Source: Centrapalus pauciflorus (taxonomy: Eukaryota; Streptophyta; Magnoliopsida; Asterales; Asteraceae). Taken from it: a stretch of DNA of 64,000 nt. The stretch is from the NCBI GenBank assembly GCA_020465985.1, contig JAANYP010002083.1, positions 248,001 to 312,000 of the forward strand, written 5' to 3'. Below the pieces are notes generated by a model. The model ran no database searches. It saw only the letters and a program-made list of their open reading frames with translations, and had not been told where the DNA came from. Position 1 is the stretch's first letter. Every line of letters begins with the position of its first letter. A program made the position numbers and the translations under genes. Positions 11,881-23,300 of the stretch are shown in pieces.

Positions 11881-14244
11881 ATCGTCATCTTTCTTTCCAT
11901 TTTGTGATTGAGGATTTTCTTTTCTTTTTTCATTTTTATATTTTTTTTGGATTGAAATCACAGGCTGAGAATGAGTTCATAGACTCTCCTCTGGATTAAA
12001 TTCATCTAGCAAATAGTTAAAAGAACTGGATATAATACAATGTACAACTCTTATCTGCATGTAATACAACTCATCATAACATGATTGTATCGAAATTTAG
12101 CACTATATTACTTCTTTTGAAGCTTTCGCATATTCCTTTATCGGATAATCCATATTCTTTTAAAGTTTAAAAAAGTGATAATAATAAATCCAAGTTGTAA
12201 ACGAAAGAAATGGTTCATTTTCTAAAAATGTAATATGAATCTAAGTCTGATCATTAAAAAAAAAGTTGAATCTAAACTAACTAAAGAAAATAATTTTAGG
12301 AATCCAAGACCCGACCCGATCTGATCGGGTCTAATGGGTCATCTTCAGTTCTTTAAGTTTTGACTTATGAAAAGGGGTAGAAAAGGCAGTTGGGTGTAAG
12401 TTAAGCAAAGAAGCACCTATAGCATAATTAGGTCACCATCCAAAAACTATGTTTAACCATGTAATGTTGGGCAGTAATCCTCTTTTTATGGAATTTTTGT
12501 TATATATTTTATGAAAAATAATTTAATTTTTAGTTACAAAAACTAATATAAAGTATTGTTATTGTTATTAGATGAAGTTAAATAATAAATACAATATTAA
12601 AGAATTACATGTGTGTTATCATCTCCTTTTCAGTGTTTTAATGTATATAAATGCCACTTTGAAAATGCATGCTAACAAAATTAAAATAGCAAGTCAATTA
12701 CACATAATTATTCTTATGCTTATTTTTAATCATAACCTGTTGTTGCTAATTATATAAATTAATAATACAAGTAAAAGGAATATAGAGTTTTTTCTGCAAA
12801 AAGATATCATTAACTGTACTTTTAAAATTATTTTAAATGATGATACTTCTTTTTCTATCTAAATTTTTTTTTTTCCTTTTATCAACTTCTATAATTTAAA
12901 AAAGAACACACTTAAATGGATTATATTACCTTCATTCCTAAAAAGTATTTAATTACATGAATAATTTTAAAATAAACTTTTGTCTTACTTAATTTTAAAT
13001 TCTAAAATGATTTAATTTGATCAACTTTTTAAAATGTCCATTTGATTTTTTTTTAAAACTTTTTTTCACTTTTGGTCCAAAATTTAAATTAACATTGTTA
13101 TCGTTGTTGTTCTTATTATTATTAATTTTTTTTTTTTTAGTTTTTATAGAAGTTTGATGTATTGTTATTATAAGAATTTGATATACATATGTATATGTGT
13201 GCAGAAGGAAAAAAAAAAAAGGTAATGCACCCTTAGGACGTAAGGTTGTCTAGATTAAGATCTTACTTAGAATTTTATTCGTCTTTGCAATATTGCGTAA
13301 AATCCTACCACAAAATCACTACTTTTTATTTTTTTTTGCTAGATACTATAATTATAATTTTATATCATATATTAATTATATAACACTTCAAAGAAATGTT
13401 TACACCAAATTGTGAAACAATGTACGTTCATGTTTTGAATTTTATGGTAATCCAAAAAAAAAGATCAAACAATCATACATCTTACAATTTGAATAGTATT
13501 TTAACTGAAAAAATGGTTGAATAGTATTTTAACTGAAAAAAAAAAATCAAACTTTTGCTTACCCTTACCTCCTTTGTTTAACACAACTTGAAATCCTTAA
13601 GATGGATAAAATTACACTAAAATCACTAACAAACAACGGGGTTTTCCATAGCTAATGAAATAGAGATGTGAGGAGGCTCATTGCGTGTTAATAATGACTT
13701 TAAAATAAAACCAAAGATGTTTGTTTTTCTACGTTACTCTTTCTTGTTCTTTTCTAAGTCTAAGCTCATTTCATCTTTTTTGCTTTTTCGCTTTACTATC
13801 ATTCCTACTTTTCATTTCTAATCAATCATTACTTACATATCTACTAACAAATTAACATCACAATTAAATGTCATTTTCTTGCAAGTTGTGATTAACTTTA
13901 CGGTTTCAAGTTCGATCGCGAGGGGCTTAGACGTGCATCTACAGACATGTCTTATGCCTCTCGTTTCGTAACATATATGTTTCAACATTGGGATCTCCTC
14001 TAACATCTTAGCACCGCTAGGCCAAATGCCCTTTGGTATAACATATATCATATATGTGTTACCCCACAAAAAAAAAAAAGGGAAATTGATGAAAACAATC
14101 AAGTTGTTGCATGAATATGCAATTTACCCTTAATTTGTTACTAGATGAACTACTCATTCTCAGCTTGTGATTTCAATTCCAAAAAGAAAAACGAAAAAAA
14201 AAAAAATCTGAAATTACAAAAATAAAATATAAAATATAAAAGAT
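11881..14244. other. Intergenic, AT-rich, within duplication unit 2
   Basis: This repeats the unit 1 flank: the first 1.6 kb matches 5737-7320 and the part from about 13650 matches 9295-9740. No gene is visible; short open frames are in AT-rich DNA without homology I recognise. A 22-bp word (AATAGTATTTTAACTGAAAAAA) occurs twice in tandem near 13490-13540, beside the deletion join. Confidence 0.6.
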
Positions 14245-14909
14245 TCAAGAGTCTTTTGCTATACACGTTACCTCTTTGATCCTGCCTGCTTCGTCATCAA
14301 CGATATTTGTCCTCGTAAGCTATTCTGAAGATCACACATCCAGTTTTTCACTCAATTCCATTCCTAGAAGGATTAATGTCAGGTTGTATACGATCAAGGC
14401 ATTTGCTATGATGATCGAATACACAATTCCTCTGGCAACAATGAACAATGAGGGGAATATGTAGGTTTTCTAAGGAGTTGAAAGCAATGAAAAGAACCCA
14501 AACACAAGTGTCATTCGAGGACGACTACCAAGCTATTCCAAATCTGTGTTTGGAGGATTGGAGTGAAGATACCGACAAAGAATTCGAGGGATTGGATTAA
14601 GGATGCTTTTGCGATTAGGAGGAAAAGGAGTGTAAAAGGAATGACTAGAATTGAAGATGTGATGGTTTGTGACAGTTTTAAGATGTATGGAGAAGAATTC
14701 CGGTTGGAGAGGTAATCAGGCTGCATTAAAAAAGCCGGAATCAGGCTGCATTGGAAAGCGACCAGAGAGACTGGAGTTAGAGAAGAGAGGAGGATTGAAG
14801 GAGAGAATGGCAGTGCTATAAGCCTATAATGGAACTTAGCAGTGAAGTAATTATAATTTCATAGAAAAGTATGAATTGATGTTCTAATGATTTTGATGGT
14901 GGTTTTCAT
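14245..14909 (-). pseudogene. Second degraded inverted copy of the membrane-protein gene
   Basis: Duplicate of the pseudogene at 9832-10491 carried along in unit 2. It starts with an ATG at 14909 (MKTTIKIIRTSIHTF) and stops after 16 codons. An open piece at 14511-14726 again matches the middle of the intact protein. It shares the large internal deletion with the 9832 copy, so both descend from one already broken copy. Extra small indels have accumulated since. Confidence 0.85.
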
Positions 14910-15739
14910 CGGAATTGCAGATAATTCCAACTGATGAATTCCAATTGCAGGGGGTAATGGGGAATGCACAGCGAGACGACCATGGTTAAGATGTTGTTTT
15001 GGCATCCAGATGCTGATAATGGATCTTCCTGAAAACACAAATGCAAGCACAGAGGATACAGAACCAACAATTTTCTCATTCTGAAATCAACAAAATGTGT
15101 CTAAATCTGCAGGGCTATCTCACCTTTTGTTACAACATTACACCAAGTGGCCTGTTTCCGGCCTGCTGTCCTAATTCCTAGTTATATACATAACAAATTC
15201 TGTGGCCAATTTTCTTGTCAAAAACTCTAAGATGACCAGTTTCTCCTAGTTAATACAAACAGAATAATCAGATATCGATGTTAGTATGACGTTAGAGGTA
15301 TGTACATGGTTAGTGACTATACTCTACCTACATTGTTGCTAGTTCACAGTCCCGGCTCTTCTGGGGACATTATTTCAAAGGATTAAACTCTTACCCCATC
15401 TGTTGCTGAAACATTTTCGTTATCTGCACACAGACAACAACGATCAACAAAGATCTGGAAGAACTCTTCACCTTCAAGCCATCTTAAACACTGAAACAGC
15501 ATCTGTATGTATTTACAGCAGAACTGTTTGCAGGAATTCAAGGGTTTGTGCATGCCACCTCTGAAATAATCTTCTTTTCAGTTCACTTCACAAAGGTGAG
15601 CATTGTTGTTGAATCAACACCCTTTCACTTTATGGCCGTGGGTAAGCATCAGATTTGGTTTGATCCGCGATCCTTTTGATGGGATCATATGAAGAAGCTA
15701 AAATCCCATTCGAGGTTTAAATAAACTGAGTGCTGAGGC

Positions 15740-18700
15740 CTATTTGTCGCCTTTCTTTGTTAAGTTAATACCTTTTGCCTTCTCCATTTCAACCTCTTTC
15801 TGTGCTTTCTTCTTTTCTAGTTCTGCCTGTTTATAGTTCTCTTCGTGAGCTTTCCGGAAGAGCCTCACAAAGTTTAGAAGAGTCTGAGTAACTGCACAAA
15901 GCATAAACAATTTCCATGTATCATTTCTCTCTCTCTTTTTTCTTTCTCTTTTTTGGCATAGAATAACAATAAAAAGATTGAATCACTATCATTGAGGAAA
16001 TTCTGACAGAATATTCACATTACCTTGTTCAAAAGGACAAGTAGCAGGGTTTTCCCCAAAATATAGAGCCAATGCATCAGCATTTCTCCCCTGTAAATGT
16101 AAAATTCAATGATAAATCCATAATTGAATTCGTGATGAGAAAATACAAAGAAAGATGATGTGAATAAAAGGGTTCATACCACCACAGAATACAAACTTGT
16201 TACGGATGCCACTTCTGACTCAGCAAAGCCGATGAACTCATTCAATGTCTAACAATGCAAGAAAAAGAAATACTTGTAGAATTATAAGCTTTTGATTCAT
16301 GGATTGGTAAGGATAGGCATCTCTAAAGAAATTGTGCAAAGATATCTATCCACTTACCTTATGGAAAACTTCAGATACAGGGCCGTCATCTGCTGATGCA
16401 GTTAATTCCTGCTTAACCTTTTCCAGTCCCTTAATGATGGCTTGCATTTCTTCCGCTAAAGACTTCAATTGTATCTGCAAGGATGGCGTTTGGTTTATCA
16501 TTTTTCTAATAACAACGTTGATCGAATTTTGAGAATATAGGTGAAATGCAAACCTTAGTTGCAGATTCGAGGCTGACAAGATCCACATGAAAATCTAAAA
16601 GGGCAGGTGACTTGGAGGCAAGGACCTGTCAAACACCATGATACACTTGCTAATATTCCCTTAACCATCTCCAGATAAAGTAATTTAATCTTAATATGAC
16701 TGGAGATTAAAAAAATAAATAAACTGATGTCATTGTTTAGTAACATACAATAATGCCAGTCAAAAGCTTATAATGAAGCTCTTACGTGCACACCTCAGTT
16801 CTGATACAGCTGATAAACAATTTTTCAGGAAACCAGAATACAAAAGTTATACCTTGCAGAGATAATGCATTAAGGTCATCTTGCTGTTTGAAGCCCGTGT
16901 ATCAGTGAGTTTCAAAAGGCTGTCCAACTTGAAGCCAACTGCAGAACCTGCAAATTTTTGCATAGAATGAATGTTACCAAATGTGAGAGTAAACAGAAAT
17001 GGTGAGAACAAAAATAAGGCAGTTTACTAATATCCAGATACAAATGCCAAAGAACCATTAAAGAGTTCATACATCTTTATATATATAACATGGCCCATAC
17101 CTCAATTTCTCTTCAAGAATTACACCTTTATGTTCTTTTAGTATATAATTATTCCTAACTATAAATCGTAATTGTGTGTATTCATTGTCTTTTGGTGGCC
17201 CACCATTCTGTCCAATAAAACGTAATTGGTCTCATGGTCCTACAGAATTTACTTTTTGTTATTGTTGATTGGCTTGTAAAACAGGAAGCCTCAAGGATTG
17301 ACAGATGTGACAAGAATGGATTAGGGAGGTAACAGGTGTGGTCGTGAAGGATTGAAGAGCTGATCCACATTACTAGCAGATCTTCTGTCCCAAACTAGCT
17401 GGGGTAGACTAAAAAATAAAAAATTAATAATATAACAGTTCATGCAAACCTTGTGTTAATTATTTTACTCCATGTGTTAAATTTTACGACTATTGTCAAA
17501 GAGCATGCAAACCTCCGTAAAAAAACTTAAAGGGGAAAAAAAAATGCATACAAATCATGGATCTTCCTTAGTCAGATGTGTAAGATAATTGAATATTCCT
17601 TTCTTTAGGGTAAAATACAAATTTCGTCCCTGTGGTTTGGTGGAAATTACAAACCGGCAGTCCCTATTTGAAGTTTTGTAACGGATTTGGTCCTTTAAAC
17701 ATTTGACTTCTCTAAACTTTTTAAAAATGACCATTTTTTCCTTTTACTAATTACAATATTAGTCCGTGTAGTTTTACAATTAATTTCATTTAAGATCCTT
17801 ATTAAAAAACTTTAAATTTTATTTTAATTTTATTTAATATTTTAATTATATCAAACATTTATTATTATACCTCTATTTAAAATATTCTGTTTTTAAAGTA
17901 TTTTGTTTAACTTTTTTATTTTTTCTTTCATATATTGTTTTCTTTCTTTAAATAAATATTTTTATGTTTTATGTTTTATGTTTCATGTTACGTATCAAAA
18001 TTCTTTTATATATTTTTTATATATTTAATTAATTTCATATGTTGAATACCCTTTAAATAAATACTCAGTGAAAATTTTTAAAATTTATGTTATCTTTCAA
18101 TTTTTTTATAAAATCAATTTTAACTGTATATAACATATAGCATTATTATGGTGATATATATAATGGTTTGAAAGTATTACAACACCAATTGTATCAAGTA
18201 CATGTAAATTCATTTGTTTTACTAGATTTTGATAATAAAAAGAGTTATTATGAAGTTTAATTGATTTAAGATTTCAAAATTTTAGAAATTGTTAAATTGT
18301 CTAATAATGTTATGCATTTTATGTAGTTAATTTTATTTTAATAAGAATCAAAATATAAAATAAATTTTAAAAATTTCACCGAAAACAACACTTTCATCCT
18401 TTTGAATCATTTGAAATTTTAAGAATTTTGAAAATTATTAAGAATATTTCAAGGTATCCAACATATGAAATATTATCATGTTTGGTAATTAAATATATAA
18501 ATAATATATAAAAGAATTTTGATACGTAACATGAAAAGTATTTATTTTATAAAAAGAAAACGATATAACAAAAGAGAAAATTAAAATTTTTTATAAAAAA
18601 TAAATAAATATATGTATGATAATAAAAGTTTGATATTATTAAAATATTAAATAAAATTAAAATTAAATAAATTGAAGTTTTAAAATAGGGACCTTAAATG

Positions 18701-20346
18701 AAATTAATTGGAAAATTACAGGGACTTAAAACTGTAATTAGTAAAAAGTTTTGAAAAGTCAAACAGTCAAGGGACCAAATCCGTAACAAAACTTCAAAAT
18801 AGGGAACTTTCGGTGTAATAAATGAAATTTAGGGAGCATATCCATAATTTCCACCACAGGGACAAAATTTGTAATTAATTCTTTTTTTTACGTTTTACCT
18901 CTAGCAGTTCCTTGATTTAAAGTATTCCCCAAATACAAAATTCTCTTCATGATTTCCTTCAACTTGACAGAAGTTCGGACCTATTACCAGACGAATTAAA
19001 CTAGATAAGGTAACATCAAAAAATATGCTAAGATTTGAAACAGTGTCAATTTCTATATCAAACTACCTCATCACACGCAGAGTTTACGGTGTTTAAACTC
19101 TTCTTAAACTCTGAAAGCTGAATGAAAGGTCAATATCAGTGGATAGTAGCAAGTTTATAGAAAAAAACATCAAAATGTGATTAGCAGGCTCAATTTATAA
19201 CATTAAAAGATACCTGGGTGTTGAATTGAATTTTGAACAGAAAAACTCGTAACTTTGACTCTACACGTGGCACCTTCATGAGCTCCAGAAAGAACTGGAA
19301 GATAAATTTACAGAATTATGAGCATTCACAGGTAAAGGAACAAAATCAAAATTTTCCCTTTCAATCACTCCACCGTCTGATTCCCCACTTATGTAAAGAT
19401 TTCCTTATTTTTTTATGTCCCACAGCAAGTCAACAAGACTCTACACGTCATACGTAAGCTAGTAGTCTCATACTATCACAGATTCACAGCCTCTAAATGA
19501 TACCATAGGTTACTTTTTGTGATTAACATAGCAAGTTATGACTTACTAGTGTACTAGAAGTGGAAACTATTCAGAGGCTATAGATGCTACTAAATTTGTT
19601 TAAATATGCATCACTATATATAAATAAAAAGATATGAGAATCCATCATCTGAGTACGAACCTGTTCACACTTCCCCAGCATCTCTCTGTCACCTGTATAA
19701 TTCTGAAAAGTTGCAAAAATAAATAAATAGATATGTAAGTATCAACAAAGAAGCTAAAACTTTGTTAATTGCATAAAAACTGCAACTCCCTCACCCAATA
19801 AAGATGTCCCGTGAATAATACAAGAGTAAATAAATATATGTAAAAATTAAAAAAAAAATTCACCTTGAGAAGTTCCATCTCTTCTTTGGTGGGACAGAAT
19901 TTTATAAGATTCTCTACTTGATCTGCATCTAAGATTGATTCATCCATAGCTAAAGCTGCAGCCTGTAGATGCCAAATTGATATGCTTCTATCTTAACTCA
20001 TCAACATAAACAAAAAAAAAAAAAAAAAAGCCAGAGTACAAACACTACCATTTATTCTTGTATCAAAAATAATCCGAGTGAAAAATGAAGAATTAGAAAC
20101 AGCATGAAAGTTGAAGGAAAATTCTTTCTCCAAACATATATTTCATATAGAAATTCTGTGAAGGGGATCAAAATGAAAGTGATGTTCAGTTTGTGGAGAA
20201 TGATATTGCTGAACGAAACTAGCCTCCTAAAAGGGGTCAAGGGGGAGCCACCACTTGCCGATAAGTAGGCGCAAGCCCATGCTCAACAAGCATTTCTTAA
20301 TTCATACAAGATCCAAAGAACAAAACAAAGTGTTAATGTCTTTCTC

Positions 20347-20389
<43 letters not shown>

Positions 20390-23300
20390 TACGTTATTTA
20401 TTTATCTTTGGATTCTTGATCGTATCATTCTCTTTATTTCTTCTGCCATCTGCTGTTTACATGATATTCGTTTCAAATTCACAAGATACAAAGAACAAAA
20501 TGAAGTGTTAACGTCCTTTACATTATTTATTTATCTTTGGATTCTTGATCCTATATTCGTATGATTGTCTCTTTATTTCTTCTGCCACATTCTGTTTACA
20601 TGATATTTAATTTAGACACCTATCCAGTTTTAATACAAGCTTATTTGCCATGAGTTGCATGTTATTCTTCACTAGAGATAAGTAGAGTAAATGAGTAATA
20701 GAGAGCAAATTAGATAGTATCATGGTGTTGAAGACATTTTGCAGTCAGTCTATAATTTATACTTGAAACAAAATTATAGGCTATTAGAGACAATTATGCA
20801 AAGACATGCACCCTGGCATTTTAAAACTGGAAATATAAAAAATGATAGAAGAAATCAAAGATAGACTGAAAATTTTTGACATCATCATGCTGATGGATGC
20901 AACATGCCTATTAATGAGTGTAATTGTATTCAAACCGAAAGAACCGCACACTTAGAAGCTGAACCTACTCAAATATTCTGTACAAACTTAAACACGTATA
21001 TATCATACAATAACTTTAAAAAATGGACAAAGAATTGAAATTCAAAACCAAGAAACCGGATATATCACAAATGTTCTCTTAATATATAAAGGCCACACTT
21101 ACCATCATGTCAGGAAGTGGCATCTTAACCTTCGTGAGCATGATTTCCGTGTTATTGGCTCTTCTAAGATCAATCTAATAAACAAATTTGCAATAGCAAA
21201 AAGGGATTGTCAATATATAAACACCCACTGGATGCTAAATGGCACAAATCCAAAACTAATTTGTCCATTTTCAAAGAGTTTCTGTTGAAAATTGTCAATA
21301 TTCTAAACGTGACCATTGGTCAATAAACACCCACAAGTAATTATACCATTTTCAATGATAAGATGTTTGATAAATTAATTTACATTGCATTACCAAGTGG
21401 ACTTTTTCGGTTTTTGAACCAGTAGATTTCCGCCTCCCTCCTCCTTTAGAACTATCTTTCTTTGGGACTACGGCAGAGAATAGTGATTCAAGTTCAGACA
21501 CATCAAACTCTGGTGCACTACAATTCAGTATGATACATGGGTCTTAGAATAATACATTATAAGGAAAGCGCAAACAACAAAACAAATGCATGCATATGAT
21601 GATATGTTATGTGAAACATTGGTGTATAAATTTGTCAGAAAAAGAAATGTCCATATGCATGTAATCTGATCTTCGCAAACAATTTATAGTTATGGCCTTG
21701 AAAGCCGTCAGATGCTTCTAATTACAGTTATTTCTTTTCTTATAAGAAAAACAGATAAAGATTCTTTAGAGGAGAAACAAAAACCAAACTAGTGTTGCAG
21801 AAAGTGTAAATACCTTTGAGGCTCTCCTGGTCTTTGCAATTCTTCCCACAAGCTTCCTTGCACTGCCCTGGTAACCTTGCTCCAATGCAGTGGCTTTAAG
21901 TTAGATCTTCGAGGTGCTGTAGCCATTCCAGCAGGACGTGCAAACCCTCGACCCTTGGGTGGAGTTGGGCCAAAAGTAGGTGGTCCAGGTGCACGACCTC
22001 CTGATGGAGGTGGTGGAGGGCCAACACCTGGAGGTCTTGGTGGTCCAGGTGGCGGAGGAGGTCCAGGTGCACGGCCTCCAGGTAGAGGTGGCGGAGGTGG
22101 TCCAGGTGCTTTGCCCCCGGGTGGAGGTGGTGGAGGTGGTCCAGGTGCACGACCTCCGGGTGGTGGTGGAGGAGGAGGTCCAGGTGCTCTGCCCCCTAGT
22201 GGAGGTGGTGGAGGTGGTACAGGTGCACGGCCTCCAGGTGGTGGTGGTGGAGGAGGTGGTCCTGGTGCACGGCTTCCAAGTGGTGGTGGTGGTGGCGGCG
22301 GCGGCCCAGGTGCACGGACTCCAGGTTGTGGTGGTGGCGGTGGCGGCGGCGGTCCAGGTGCACAACCTCTAGGTGGAGGTGGTGGAGCCGGTGGTCCCCT
22401 CATCAATGAAGCTGGTGCTCCACTATTTGGAGGTGGGGGAGGTGGTGGGGGTCCACGTATTGAAGGAGGAGGTACAGGGGCTCCACATGTTGGAGGTGGT
22501 GGAGGTGGAGGAGGTGGTGGGGGTCCATGCGCCCCCGAAAGTGGTAGAGATGTTGCTCCATGAATTGGCATAGGGGGAAGGGGAGGGGGAGGGGGAGTGG
22601 GAGGAACTGCATATGGAGCACTTCGCGAGGAGGGTGGTGGTGGTGGTGGTGGGGGTGGGGGTGGTGACCAGGATCCATACATTGGAGGTGGAGGATGAGT
22701 AACTCGTGAGAAAGGTGGTGGTGGTGGTGGTGGAGGAGGAGGAGGAGATGGGGCACACGTTGAAGGTGAAAAACCTCGTGATGGATGTGGGGCTCCATAC
22801 ATTAATGGTGGGGGTAGAGGAGATGAGGCACCATGCCCTAGAGGTGGAGGTGGGGGCGGGGGCGGAGGTGGAGGTGGAGGAGTTGGTGCATCGTACCTTG
22901 GAGGTGGAGGTGGAGGTGGAGGTGGAGGTGGCGGTGGCGGTGGCGGTGGGGGAGGAGAGTAAGTAGCACCATACCTTAGAGGTGGAGGTGGGGGTGAGGG
23001 CGGGGGCGGTGGCGGAGGGGCCTTGCTTGTACCTTGTACTAGGACATCCCTAGTAGCTGAAGAGATAGACAAAGAACTTGGAGAAGGAAGAGTTGATGAT
23101 ACCGGAGGCAGTGGCGAAGAAGGTGGGGTAACCTTCACTGGTTTTTCATGCAAATTGCTAACAGGATCTTGTGAGGCAGAAGAACCTAATGACTTGCCAG
23201 AATGTCGAACAGACGAGGAAGGTGAAGGAATATGTGGCAAAGGAGAAGATTCAACCACTTGAACTGGTTGCACATCCAATGATGGTGGAGAAATATGTTT

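Larger units (their letters stand above)
10951..15352. repeat. Tandem duplication unit 2
   Basis: Second copy of the block at 4781-10954. It begins inside GTCC just before the ATG of the plus copy and ends at 15352 at the same sequence (TAGTTCACAGTCC) that ends unit 1 at 10954. It is about 1.8 kb shorter because the central segment of unit 1 is missing (join near 13500-13610). Confidence 0.85.

Noticed and set aside
21877..22966. Long glycine-rich open frames on the plus strand
   Set aside because: They are antisense shadows of the formin FH1 proline repeats; codon repeats keep all frames open.
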